A DNA stretch of 64,000 bases from positions 1 through 64,000 of the forward strand of contig NZ_QUIN01000001.1 in NCBI RefSeq assembly GCF_003480255.1, written 5' to 3'. This document shows, piece by piece, positions 8,059-16,384 of this stretch; positions within the stretch are counted from its first letter, which is position 1; every line of letters begins with the position of its first letter. The notes beneath the pieces are model-generated. The model had not been told where the DNA came from. It did no database searches and saw nothing but the letters and a program-made list of their open reading frames with translations. A program made the position numbers and the translations under genes. This DNA comes from Erysipelatoclostridium sp. AM42-17 (GTDB lineage: Bacteria > Bacillota_I > Bacilli_A > Erysipelotrichales > Coprobacillaceae).

Positions 8059-8661
8059 ATGAGACAAGAATCAGCAGGGGTAACTGAAGCCCTTTTAAAA
8101 AGTGCAACAAATGAATTTTTAAAAGAAGGTTTCTTAAAAGCAAGTCTTCGTAAGATTTCTGCTGATAGTGGTGTCAGCACGAATTCAATTTATACACGTT
8201 TTAAAAATAAAGCGGGTTTATTTGATGCTATTGTGGGTAAGTGTGCTCAAGGATTGATGGATATTTACTTGGATTGTATAAAAAAAGCTTCATTGAGTGA
8301 TGATTTATCTTTAGCCAATCAAGAAGGAGGACAAGGAACAAATCTAGTTCTGGAATATGTTTATCAACATTTAACAGAGTTTAAATTGATTTTTTGTTGT
8401 TCTTCAGGAACAAAGTACGAGCATTTTCTTGATCAATTAGGGGAAATTGAAGAAGCGTATTATCGTGAGTTTGTAAAAAAATACGGAAAAGAAGGGTATC
8501 GAGTTGATGATTTTTTTATCCATGTTTTTTGTCGAAGTGGTTGGCAACTCGTGTATGAAGTTGTTGCACATGAACGTACGTATGAAGAAGCGCAATCATT
8601 TATGAATAGCACCATTTTATTTAATATTGCTGGCTGGAAAGCTGTTATGGGAATTGATTAA
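8059..8661 (+). CDS. TetR/AcrR family regulator
   Basis: A 200-residue regulator with a TetR-type helix-turn-helix in the first 50 residues (LRKISADSGVSTNSIYTRFKNKAGLFDAI) and a variable ligand-binding C terminus. GGTGGAGG precedes the ATG. The promoter it sits behind carries a perfect inverted repeat over the -10, so self-repression is expected. It is followed after 72 bases by two ABC transporter genes, which it probably controls. The ligand is unknown. Confidence 0.9.
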   Translation: MRQESAGVTEALLKSATNEFLKEGFLKASLRKISADSGVSTNSIYTRFKNKAGLFDAIVGKCAQGLMDIYLDCIKKASLSDDLSLANQEGGQGTNLVLEYVYQHLTEFKLIFCCSSGTKYEHFLDQLGEIEEAYYREFVKKYGKEGYRVDDFFIHVFCRSGWQLVYEVVAHERTYEEAQSFMNSTILFNIAGWKAVMGID

Positions 8662-8701
8662 AATATGAGGCAGTGGAAACTGCCTTTAATAAAAGTCAAC
8701 A

Positions 8702-8717
8702 GTTAGCGATATCTAAC
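8702..8717. promoter_or_regulatory. GTTAG-N6-CTAAC palindrome before the ABC genes
   Basis: GTTAGCGATATCTAAC lies in the short gap between tetR and the first ABC gene, just upstream of the ribosome site. A weak hairpin (8668-8685) precedes it. The same GTTAG-N6-CTAAC pattern occurs twice at 14318-14358. Confidence 0.5.
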
Positions 8718-8733
8718 CAAAAGGAGGGTATCT

Positions 8734-10521
8734 ATGAAAGAAAAGAAAAAAAGTACATTATCTAAATTAATGCAATATGCAGGCAATCATAAATACTATG
8801 TTTATGCTTCATGTGTTTTAGCAGCGTTAAGTGCTGTTGTTGCATTAATTCCTTTTTATGATATTTGGCGTATTATTAAAGAGGTATTAGAAGTAAGACA
8901 AAATTTTAATGAAGCTATCCATATTAAAAGTTATGGCTGGCAAGCTGTTTTCTTTGCTTTACTAGCAATGGTATTTTACATTGCTGCTTTAATGTGTTCG
9001 CATAAAGCGGCATTTAGAGTGCAAGCAACAATGAGAACGAAAATGATGGAACATATTATGAAACTTCCACTTGGTTATGTTGAAAGCCAAGGGAGTGGAA
9101 AAATAAGAAAAGTTGTTATGGAATCAAGTGCAGCGACCGAAACGTTTTTAGCACATAATGTGCCAGATAAAGTAGTTTCTAAAGCAACACCAATTGGTTT
9201 ACTTATTATGATGGCTGTTTTCGATTGGCGTTTAGGTTTAATGAGTTTAATTCCTGCAGTTATTGCTTTTGTTTTGATGTTTACAGCAATGATGGGACCT
9301 AAAATGGCTCAGGATATGAAACAATATCAAAATGCTTTAGAAGATATGTCAAATGAAGCAGTAGAATATGTAAGAGGAATACCGGTAGTTAAAACATTTG
9401 GACAAACTATTTTCTCTTTTAAAAGATTTAAAGAAGCTATTGATGAATATGAAAAATGGACTTTGGATTATACGGAAAGTATGATGAAACCAATGGTTTG
9501 TTTTACAACTTTTGCGAATGCAATCTTTGCGGCATTGATTATTGCAGCTTATTTATTTGCAGGAAGTCAAGTTACTGATCAATTTGTTTTAAACTTATTT
9601 TTCTATATTTTAATTACAGCTATTCTAACAACAACTTTAATGAAAGTAGCTTATGCAGGTGAATCACAAATGCTTGTTGAAGATGCTTTAAATCGTATGG
9701 ATTCGATTATGAATGTTCAACCATTACCTGAAAGTCAACAAACACAATTACCAAGTGATGCTTCTATTGATTTAGAAAATATCAGTTTCACTTATCAAGA
9801 TGCTTCTACTAAAGCAATTGATAATTTAAGCATGCATATTAATGCAGGAGAACATATTGCATTAGTAGGACCAAGTGGTGGTGGTAAAACAACAGTTGCA
9901 TCGCTTATCTCTCGTTTTTGGGATGTTAATGAAGGAAGTATTAAAATCGGTCATGTTAATATTAAAGATATTGAACAAATTGAATTAATGAATCAAGTAT
10001 CTTATGTTTTTCAAGACAGTCATTTACTTAAAATGAGTATTTTAGAAAATATCCGTATGTCTAGACCGAACGCATCAGATGAAGAGGTTATACAAGCTTT
10101 AAAAAATGCACAGTGCCAAGATATTATTGATAAATTCCCTGATGGAGTTAATACTATTATTGGCTCAAAAGGAGTTTATGTTTCGGGTGGAGAAAGTCAA
10201 AGATTATCTATTGCTAGAGCCTTTTTAAAGAATGCACAAATTCTTATTTTAGATGAAGCAACAGCTTTCGCAGATCCTGATAATGAAGTTCTTGTACAAA
10301 AAGCTTTTGAAAAACTTTCAAAAAATAAAACTGTCATTATGATTGCTCATCGTTTATCAACAGTAAGAGATGCTGATTGTATTTATGTATTAGAAAACGG
10401 TCGTATCGTTGAAAGTGGTAAACATGAAGACTTGTTAGAAGCAAAGGGTGTTTATGAACATATGTGGAGTCAATACAATCAGTCAGTTAAATGGAAAGTA
10501 CAAAAGGGGGAAGAAGAATAA
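8734..10521 (+). CDS. ABC transporter with fused permease and ATPase, IrtA/YbtP-like
   Basis: A 595-residue half-transporter: six membrane helices in residues 15-310, then an ATPase domain with Walker A GPSGGGKTT, signature VSGGESQR, Walker B ILILDEAT and H-loop AHRLST. The D-loop reads AFADPD instead of the usual SALD. The membrane domain, including AHNVPDKVVSKATP, resembles the IrtAB/YbtPQ group, whose characterised members import ferric siderophores despite an exporter-like fold. It pairs with the next gene, which overlaps its stop by one base. Export of a drug is the alternative. AAAGGAGGG precedes the ATG. Confidence 0.85.
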   Translation: MKEKKKSTLSKLMQYAGNHKYYVYASCVLAALSAVVALIPFYDIWRIIKEVLEVRQNFNEAIHIKSYGWQAVFFALLAMVFYIAALMCSHKAAFRVQATMRTKMMEHIMKLPLGYVESQGSGKIRKVVMESSAATETFLAHNVPDKVVSKATPIGLLIMMAVFDWRLGLMSLIPAVIAFVLMFTAMMGPKMAQDMKQYQNALEDMSNEAVEYVRGIPVVKTFGQTIFSFKRFKEAIDEYEKWTLDYTESMMKPMVCFTTFANAIFAALIIAAYLFAGSQVTDQFVLNLFFYILITAILTTTLMKVAYAGESQMLVEDALNRMDSIMNVQPLPESQQTQLPSDASIDLENISFTYQDASTKAIDNLSMHINAGEHIALVGPSGGGKTTVASLISRFWDVNEGSIKIGHVNIKDIEQIELMNQVSYVFQDSHLLKMSILENIRMSRPNASDEEVIQALKNAQCQDIIDKFPDGVNTIIGSKGVYVSGGESQRLSIARAFLKNAQILILDEATAFADPDNEVLVQKAFEKLSKNKTVIMIAHRLSTVRDADCIYVLENGRIVESGKHEDLLEAKGVYEHMWSQYNQSVKWKVQKGEEE

Positions 10522-12254
10522 TGATAGAAAGATTAAAACATAAATATGCTTTATCTAATCAAGGGGCAAAAGATATGGTAAGAGCATTTGTAGCAGTCAC
10601 ACTTTCTAATCTTGTTTTAATGTTTCCGGTAGGATTACTTTATTTGCTAGCATCTTATTTGTTAGATCAACGATTACCTAAGGGAAAATTGATGTTTTTT
10701 ATGATTGCGATTGTGACAATTTTAATTTGTATTGCGCTCACAACAATCTTTCAATATCGTTCTACTTTTTTATCAACATATGTTGAAAGTGGTGTTAGAC
10801 GAAGAACTTTAGCTGAAAAACTGAGAAAATTACCTTTGTCTTATTTTGGTAAAAAAGATTTAGCAGACCTTACAAATACAATTATGTCCGACTGTGCTCT
10901 TTTAGAAACAGCAAGTTCACACTGGATTCCTGAATTAATTGGAGCTATGATTTCAACGACAATTATTGTTGTCAGTTTATTCTTTTTTGATTTTAGAATG
11001 GCGCTGGCGGCTATTTGGGTTATGCCAATTGCTTTTGCAATTGTTCTTTATTCAAGAAAAGCATTACGTCATACTTATGAAAAAACAAATCAATATCGTA
11101 TTGATTGTTTAGACGGTATTCAAGAAGGCTTAGAAACATTGAGAGATTTAAGATCAAATAATATGTGTGATACTTATATGGGATCTCTTAATAAAAAAAT
11201 TAAAGCAGTTGAAAACCATGCTATCTTTGCTGAATTTACAAATGCAGCATTTGTATGCAGTGCACAAATGATTTTAAAACTTGGTATGGGTACAGTAGCA
11301 GTAGTAGGAAGTTACTTACTTGTAAAAGGAGAAATAAGCGTTCTTACATTCTTTATGTTTTTATTTGTTGTGACACGTATGTATGAACCTTTACAAATTT
11401 CTTTACAAAACTTATCAGCGATGATTAGTTTAGATACAAACTGTAAACGTATGGATGAAATTTTATCTCATGATGAACAAACGAGTGTCGATACGCTTAC
11501 AAATGAAGGCTATGATATTGTTTTTGATCATGTGGCTTTCTCTTATAATCAAAAAGAAAAAGTATTATTGGATGTTTCATTTACTGCTAAACAAGGTGAA
11601 GTGACAGCTTTAATTGGTCCAAGTGGTGGCGGTAAAACAACAATTTCTCGACTTGCTGCTCGTTTTTATGATATCGATAGTGGAAAAATCACAGTGGGTG
11701 GCATGGATATTTCTAAGATTGATCCTGAAAAATTATTAGAACTTTATTCAATTGTTTTCCAAGATGTAACATTATTTAATAATACAGTAATGGAAAATAT
11801 TCGTATTGGTAAAAAGGATGCCACTGATGAAGAAGTTATTGCTGCAGCAAAATTAGCACACTGTGATGAATTTGTTGAAAAAATGCCTGATCAATGGAAT
11901 ACAATGATTGGTGAAAATGGTTCGGAATTATCAGGAGGACAAAGACAAAGAATTTCTATTGCTAGAGCATTTCTTAAAGATGCACCAATTATTTTAATGG
12001 ATGAAGCAACTGCTTCTTTGGATGTTGATAATGAATCTATGATTCAAGAAGCTATTTCTAAATTGATTAAAAATAAGACAGTTATCATTATTGCTCATAG
12101 AATGAGAACAGTAGATGGCGTTGATAAAATTGTTGTTTTAAAGGATGGTGTTGTATCTGAACAAGGTAAACCACAAAAACTTAAACAACAAAATGGAATT
12201 TATAAACATATGGTAGATATGCAAATGTTATCAAGTCAATGGAAATATGAGTAG
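10521..12254 (+). CDS. ABC transporter partner subunit, IrtB/YbtQ-like
   Basis: A 577-residue half-transporter that should form a heterodimer with the product of the preceding gene. Membrane helices occupy about residues 20-300; the ATPase domain has Walker A GPSGGGKTT, signature LSGGQRQR, Walker B IILMDEAT and H-loop AHRMRT. Both nucleotide sites look competent. I start it at 10521 (TAATG overlap, preceded by GGGGGAAG); a further-upstream in-frame ATG at 10491 lies inside the previous gene. With the TetR gene upstream this is a three-gene operon. Substrate unknown; iron-chelate transport is a family-based guess. Confidence 0.85.
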   Translation: MIERLKHKYALSNQGAKDMVRAFVAVTLSNLVLMFPVGLLYLLASYLLDQRLPKGKLMFFMIAIVTILICIALTTIFQYRSTFLSTYVESGVRRRTLAEKLRKLPLSYFGKKDLADLTNTIMSDCALLETASSHWIPELIGAMISTTIIVVSLFFFDFRMALAAIWVMPIAFAIVLYSRKALRHTYEKTNQYRIDCLDGIQEGLETLRDLRSNNMCDTYMGSLNKKIKAVENHAIFAEFTNAAFVCSAQMILKLGMGTVAVVGSYLLVKGEISVLTFFMFLFVVTRMYEPLQISLQNLSAMISLDTNCKRMDEILSHDEQTSVDTLTNEGYDIVFDHVAFSYNQKEKVLLDVSFTAKQGEVTALIGPSGGGKTTISRLAARFYDIDSGKITVGGMDISKIDPEKLLELYSIVFQDVTLFNNTVMENIRIGKKDATDEEVIAAAKLAHCDEFVEKMPDQWNTMIGENGSELSGGQRQRISIARAFLKDAPIILMDEATASLDVDNESMIQEAISKLIKNKTVIIIAHRMRTVDGVDKIVVLKDGVVSEQGKPQKLKQQNGIYKHMVDMQMLSSQWKYE

Positions 12255-12276
12255 ATCCTATATAAATAATGATTTT

Positions 12277-12306
12277 AAAGCACAAATTCAATTTTGTGCT
12301 TTTTTT
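12277..12306 (+). terminator. terminator of the TetR-ABC operon
   Basis: AGCACAAA (12279-12286) pairs with TTTGTGCT (12293-12300), followed by a T run. Confidence 0.85.
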
Positions 12307-12314
12307 GTACAATC

Positions 12315-12425
12315 ATGAGGTTTACCTCTTATTACTACGTTGAAGCACCTATTCATGGTGCTCCAGAAGTAATTAAATTTTTAAAGGAAGACACAAAAGA
12401 CACATTTAATTTGAATAAACTGTAA
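12315..12425 (+). pseudogene. 36-codon gene remnant
   Basis: An open frame of 36 residues ending FLKEDTKDTFNLNKL reads like the C-terminal tail of a real protein (balanced composition, not a random AT-rich frame), but it starts right after a terminator and has no ribosome site. I could not identify the parent family. Most likely the leftover end of a deleted gene. Confidence 0.35.
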
Positions 12426-12452
12426 AAATATTTAATTATAATAATAAAATAC

Positions 12453-12481
12453 TTGCATGATAATAAAATATAAACTACAAT
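12453..12481 (+). promoter_or_regulatory. amtB promoter
   Basis: TTGCAT (12453-12458), 17-bp spacer, TACAAT (12476-12481), 36 bases upstream of the amtB start. Confidence 0.6.
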
Positions 12482-12517
12482 AAATGCACATTCATGTAAA
12501 AGAAGGGGGGAAATAAC

Positions 12518-13759
12518 ATGATTGATACGGGTGATACAGGATTTATGATAATCTGTGCTGCCTTGGTGTTACTGATGACGCCAGGTTTAGCTTTTTTCTA
12601 TGGCGGTATGGTTCGTAGAAAAAACGTTGTTAATACGATGATGACATCAATTTTTATTATTGGTATTGCAACGGTGATGTGGGTATTGTTTGGTTACTCA
12701 CTAGCTTTTGGTAAAGATCATTTTGGAATTATCGGGGATTTAAGTCATCTTGGTCTTGCTGGAGTAACAGGAGCAGTAGGTGAGTATGCCGATTCTATTC
12801 CAGGACTAGGATTTGCTATGTTTCAAATGATGTTTGCGATTATTACTCCGGCATTAATAACTGGAGCAGTAGCGGGTAGAATGAAATTTAAAGCTTTATT
12901 TTTATTTATTATTTTATGGTCGACAATTGTTTATTATCCAATGGCACACATGGTATGGGGACTTGGAGGTTTTCTAGCAAAGATTGGTTCTGTTGATTTT
13001 GCAGGAGGAAATGTTGTTCATATAAGTTCTGGAATCAGTGCTTTGGTTTTATGTATTGTTTTAGGAAAAAGAAATGGGTATGGTAAAGCAAACTATCGTA
13101 TTCATAATATTCCATTTGTTGTTTTAGGGGCAAGTCTTTTATTATTTGGTTGGTTTGGATTTAATGCTGGTAGTGCTTTAAAAGCAAATGATCTTGCCGT
13201 TCATGCCTTTGTAACAACAGCGGTTTCTGCGGCTGCCGGGATGTTATCTTGGATGTTAATGGATGTTGTGATGGCAGAAAAGCCAACTTTAGTAGGCTGT
13301 GTTACAGGTCTTGTTGTAGGTTTGGTGGCTATTACGCCAGGCGCAGGTTTTGTTCCAATTTGGGCTTCATTAATTATAGGTTTTGTAGGGAGTCCAATTT
13401 GTTATTTCATGATTTCAAAAGTCAAACAAAAATTTGGTTATGATGATGCTTTAGATGCATTTGGATGTCATGGTGTCGGTGGTATCTGGGGTGGCATTGC
13501 TACTGGATTATTTGGGCAAACTTCTATTAATAGTGTAGCAAAATGGAACGGATTGTTTTTTGGTGATACGAGATTATTTATTGCACAAGTGATAAGTATT
13601 ATTGTTACAATTGTTATTGCAATCGTTGGAACATTGATTTGCTTAAGTATTATTCGTTTGTTTACACCATTACGAGTGGAAAAACGTGAAGAACAAATTG
13701 GATTAGATTTAGCAGAACATAATGAAACAGCTTATCCATCATTTAATGGTTTAGATTAA
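12518..13759 (+). CDS. amtB: ammonium transporter AmtB
   Basis: A 413-residue ammonium channel with 11 membrane helices. The twin pore histidines are H168 (VVHISSG) and H318 (GCHGVGGIWGG), the same numbers as in Escherichia coli AmtB, and the N-terminal FYGGMVRRKNV and DFAGGNVVH motifs are intact. No signal peptide is apparent, as in other short Gram-positive Amts. AAGGGGGG precedes the ATG. A PII gene follows after 12 bases, the classic amtB-glnK arrangement in which PII blocks the channel when nitrogen is plentiful. Confidence 0.96.
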   Translation: MIDTGDTGFMIICAALVLLMTPGLAFFYGGMVRRKNVVNTMMTSIFIIGIATVMWVLFGYSLAFGKDHFGIIGDLSHLGLAGVTGAVGEYADSIPGLGFAMFQMMFAIITPALITGAVAGRMKFKALFLFIILWSTIVYYPMAHMVWGLGGFLAKIGSVDFAGGNVVHISSGISALVLCIVLGKRNGYGKANYRIHNIPFVVLGASLLLFGWFGFNAGSALKANDLAVHAFVTTAVSAAAGMLSWMLMDVVMAEKPTLVGCVTGLVVGLVAITPGAGFVPIWASLIIGFVGSPICYFMISKVKQKFGYDDALDAFGCHGVGGIWGGIATGLFGQTSINSVAKWNGLFFGDTRLFIAQVISIIVTIVIAIVGTLICLSIIRLFTPLRVEKREEQIGLDLAEHNETAYPSFNGLD

Positions 13760-13771
13760 GGAGGATGACAA

Positions 13772-14116
13772 ATGATTAAAATAGAAGCAATTGTTCGTGA
13801 AGAAAAATTAGAGGACGTTAAAGCTGCGCTTTCAGCTATTGAAGTTCATGGTATCACTGTTTATCAAGTGATGGGATGTGGAATCCAAAAAGGGTATCTT
13901 GAAATCGTTCGTGGACAAGAAGTAGAAATAAATATGTTGCCTAAAATTAAATTTGAAATTATTGTCAGTGACGAAAAGTGGGAACAAAAAACAATTGAAG
14001 CCATTCGCAAGGCTGCTTATACGGGGCATCCTGGTGATGGGAAAATTATTAGTTATGATTTAAAAAGCGCACTTCGCATTAGAACTGGTGAAACAGGAAA
14101 AGAAGCCATTAACTAA
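13772..14116 (+). CDS. glnK: PII nitrogen regulatory protein
   Basis: A 114-residue PII protein. It aligns without gaps to GlnB/GlnK through the T-loop: residue 51, the tyrosine that is uridylylated in enteric PII, is valine here (GYLEIVRGQEVEI), and there is no serine at 49. The B-loop TGHPGDGK and C-loop RIRTGE needed for ATP/ADP binding are present. So nucleotide and 2-oxoglutarate sensing is likely but uridylylation is not possible at this site. Pairing with amtB suggests GlnK-type control of the channel. AGGAGG ribosome site. Confidence 0.92.
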   Translation: MIKIEAIVREEKLEDVKAALSAIEVHGITVYQVMGCGIQKGYLEIVRGQEVEINMLPKIKFEIIVSDEKWEQKTIEAIRKAAYTGHPGDGKIISYDLKSALRIRTGETGKEAIN

Positions 14117-14132
14117 AATGGCTTCTTTTTTT
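14101..14132 (+). terminator. terminator of amtB-glnK
   Basis: AGAAGCCATT (14101-14110) pairs with AATGGCTTCT (14117-14126), then a T run; the glnK stop codon lies in the loop. Confidence 0.9.
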
Positions 14133-14254
14133 ATAAAGAAAAAAAGGCAATATTAATTGCCATATAACCAAAAGTAAAAATGTCATTAAAATTAGGGAAT
14201 GTGTACATTAAATATAAGGAAAGTTATTCGATTTTTACTTTCATGTTAATTTTT

Positions 14255-14305
14255 TCCTTCACCTACGATTTTTGTTGTGTGTGTTAGTGTGATTGATAAA
14301 AATCG
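14255..14305 (+). other. first copy of a leader-like motif
   Basis: TTCCTTCACCTA (14255-14266) is followed by a hairpin with arms CGATTTTT (14267-14274) and AAAAATCG (14298-14305), with GTTAGTG at 14283-14289 in the loop. The same 12-mer and GTTAGTG recur at 14474 and 14530, in the mRNA leader of the next gene. Function unknown. Confidence 0.4.
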
Positions 14306-14317
14306 AGGTTTGTTTTC

Positions 14318-14358
14318 GTTAGCCTTAACTAACTATCTATATGTTAGCATATGCTAAC
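14318..14358. promoter_or_regulatory. two GTTAG-N6-CTAAC operator-like palindromes
   Basis: GTTAGCCTTAACTAAC (14318-14333) and the fully symmetric GTTAGCATATGCTAAC (14343-14358), centres 25 bp apart, upstream of the promoter at 14432. A third match is at 8702-8717 before the ABC genes. They look like sites for a shared dimeric regulator. Confidence 0.5.
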
Positions 14359-14431
14359 TGATGTGTCAACTATCTTGAATAAAAAAATGTAAAAATGAGA
14401 CGAAATTTCATATTTTGACGGTGATGTTTCA

Positions 14432-14460
14432 TTGACTTTTAAAAACATTTATTCTATACT
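14432..14460 (+). promoter_or_regulatory. promoter of the Fe-S scaffold/GGGtGRT operon
   Basis: TTGACT (14432-14437), 17-bp spacer, TATACT (14455-14460): a near-consensus sigma-A promoter giving a leader of about 100 bases. Confidence 0.8.
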
Positions 14461-14467
14461 TGCCATA

Positions 14468-14527
14468 GGTGATTTCCTTCACCTAGAAGGAAGAAATCTT
14501 GTAGTAATACGATATTTCTTTTTTTCA
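14468..14527 (+). promoter_or_regulatory. structured mRNA leader with possible attenuator
   Basis: GGTGA (14468 on) can pair with TCACC around the second TTCCTTCACCTA copy (14474-14485), and CCTTC with GAAGG. A competing hairpin pairs AAGAAAT with ATTTCTT and ends in a T run, like an intrinsic terminator. Two mutually exclusive folds before the ribosome site suggest regulated termination; no known riboswitch class fits by eye. Confidence 0.4.
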
Positions 14528-14567
14528 GTGTTAGTGATCATTAATTGATGAAAGGAGAAAATAAAAA

Positions 14568-15260
14568 ATGATTTATTCACAAGAAGTTGAAGAAATGTGC
14601 ACTGTAAATCGTGGTGCATCACATGGATGTGCTCCAATTCCAGAAGAAGGAAAATGGGTATATTCAAGAGAAATCAAAGATATTTCTGGATTAACACATG
14701 GTATTGGTTGGTGTGCTCCTCAACAAGGTGCTTGTAAACTAACTTTAAATGTTAAAGAAGGTATTATTGAAGAAGCATTAATTGAAACTGTTGGATGTTC
14801 AGGTATGACTCACTCTGCTGCAATGGCTAGTGAAGCATTAGTTGGTAAAACTTTATTAGAAGGTTTAAATACTGACTTAGTTTGTGACGCTATCAACACA
14901 GCTATGAGAGAATTATTCTTACAAATCGTTTATGGACGTACTCAATCAGCATTCTCTGAAGGAGGATTAGTTGTTGGAGCTGGTCTTGAAGATTTAGGTA
15001 AAGGTTTAAGATCAATGGTAGGTACATCTTACTCTACTAAATTAAAAGGACCTCGTTACTTAGAATTAACTGAAGGTTATATTACTCGTATTGCTTTAGA
15101 TGATAACAACGAAATCATCGGTTACGAATTCGTTAACTTAGGTAGAATGATGGAAATGATTAAAGATGGAAAAGATGCTAATGAAGCTTTAGAAGCTGCT
15201 AAAGGAAACTATGGTAGATTCGATGATGCTGCTAAATACATCGATCCAAGAAAAGAATAA
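14568..15260 (+). CDS. iron-sulfur cluster assembly scaffold-like protein
   Basis: A 230-residue protein related to the NifU N-terminal (IscU-like) scaffold fold. Cysteines sit in conserved-looking settings: C16 and C23 near the N terminus, GWCAPQQGAC, VGCSGMTHSAAMASEAL and LVCDAIN; the GCSG and AxAS parts match IscU-type ligand loops. The C-terminal 70 residues are an extra domain. It is directly upstream of a GGGtGRT protein, a pairing I recall as recurrent in anaerobes. Codons such as AAC, TTC and ATC are more frequent than in neighbouring genes, a sign of high expression. Whether it carries a cluster, and for which client, is unknown. Confidence 0.75.
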   Translation: MIYSQEVEEMCTVNRGASHGCAPIPEEGKWVYSREIKDISGLTHGIGWCAPQQGACKLTLNVKEGIIEEALIETVGCSGMTHSAAMASEALVGKTLLEGLNTDLVCDAINTAMRELFLQIVYGRTQSAFSEGGLVVGAGLEDLGKGLRSMVGTSYSTKLKGPRYLELTEGYITRIALDDNNEIIGYEFVNLGRMMEMIKDGKDANEALEAAKGNYGRFDDAAKYIDPRKE

Positions 15261-15277
15261 TAGGAGGATACGAAAAA

Positions 15278-16276
15278 ATGGCATTATTTGAAGGTTATGA
15301 AAGAAGAATTGATCAAATTAACGCTGCATTAGCTAAGTATGATATCAAATCAATCGAAGAAGCAAAAGCTATTTGTGATGAAAAAGGTATCAACGTTTAT
15401 GATATCGTAAAATCTACACAACCAATTTGTTTCGAAAACGCTTGTTGGGCATATACAGTTGGTGCTGCTATGGCAATTAAAAATGGTGATAAAAAAGCAG
15501 AAGATGCTGCTAAAACAATCGGTGTTGGTTTACAATCATTCTGTATTCCAGGATCAGTTGCTGATGATCGTAAAGTAGGTTTAGGTCATGGTAACTTAGG
15601 AGCTATGTTATTAAATGAAAATACTCAATGTTTCGCATTCTTAGCTGGACATGAATCTTTCGCTGCTGCTGAAGGAGCTATTAAAATTGCTGAAAAAGCT
15701 AACAAAGTTAGAAAAAATCCATTAAGAGTTATCTTAAATGGTTTAGGAAAAGATGCTGCTAAAATCATCTCAAGAATTAATGGTTTCACTTATGTAGAAA
15801 CTCAATTTGATTATTTCACTGGAGAAGTTAAAGAAGTATCAAGAACTGCTTATAGTAATGGTCCACGTGCTAAAGTTAACTGCTATGGTGCAGATGACGT
15901 ACGTGAAGGTGTTGCTATCATGCATAAAGAAGGTGTAGATGTATCAATCACTGGTAACTCTACTAACCCAACTCGTTTCCAACATCCAGTTGCTGGAACA
16001 TATAAAAAAGAATGTATCGAACAAGGTAAAAAATATTTCTCAGTTGCTTCAGGTGGTGGAACTGGACGTACATTACATCCTGATAATATGGCTGCTGGTC
16101 CTGCTTCATATGGTATGACTGATACTATGGGACGTATGCACAGTGATGCACAATTCGCTGGATCTTCATCAGTTCCTGCTCACGTAGAAATGATGGGATT
16201 AATCGGTATGGGTAATAACCCAATGGTTGGTGCTACTGTTGCTGTTGCTGTTGCAATTGAAGAAGCTTGTAAATAA
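15278..16276 (+). CDS. GGGtGRT protein, function unknown
   Basis: A 332-residue protein carrying the family-defining GGGTGRT motif at residues 259-265 (SGGGTGRTLHPDN). The family is widespread in anaerobic Firmicutes and has no established biochemical role. Other striking segments are PICFENACWAYTVGAA, GLGHGNLGAML and GNSTNPTRFQHPVAGTYKKE; the glycine- and asparagine-rich loops suggest a nucleotide or cofactor binding enzyme, which is my inference. It follows the Fe-S scaffold gene by 17 bases with an AGGAGG site and shares its biased, high-expression codon usage. No membrane segments or signal peptide. Confidence 0.88.
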   Translation: MALFEGYERRIDQINAALAKYDIKSIEEAKAICDEKGINVYDIVKSTQPICFENACWAYTVGAAMAIKNGDKKAEDAAKTIGVGLQSFCIPGSVADDRKVGLGHGNLGAMLLNENTQCFAFLAGHESFAAAEGAIKIAEKANKVRKNPLRVILNGLGKDAAKIISRINGFTYVETQFDYFTGEVKEVSRTAYSNGPRAKVNCYGADDVREGVAIMHKEGVDVSITGNSTNPTRFQHPVAGTYKKECIEQGKKYFSVASGGGTGRTLHPDNMAAGPASYGMTDTMGRMHSDAQFAGSSSVPAHVEMMGLIGMGNNPMVGATVAVAVAIEEACK

Positions 16277-16310
16277 TTAAAAGCTGGTTTAGACTAGTTA
16301 AAATTATATT

Positions 16311-16343
16311 AAAAAAGTCTTGATATAAATCAAGGCTTTTTTT
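16311..16343 (+). terminator. terminator of the GGGtGRT operon
   Basis: AAGTCTTGAT pairs with ATCAAGGCTT (one G-U pair), followed by seven Ts. Confidence 0.85.
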
Positions 16344-16350
16344 GTTTATA

Positions 16351-16384
16351 AAAAAATGAGCTTTACAAAAAGCTCATTTTATCT
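16351..16384 (-). terminator. terminator of the GNAT gene
   Basis: AAAATGAGCT pairs with AGCTCATTTT just beyond the minus-strand stop codon; A/T tracts on both sides make it bidirectional. Confidence 0.8.
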
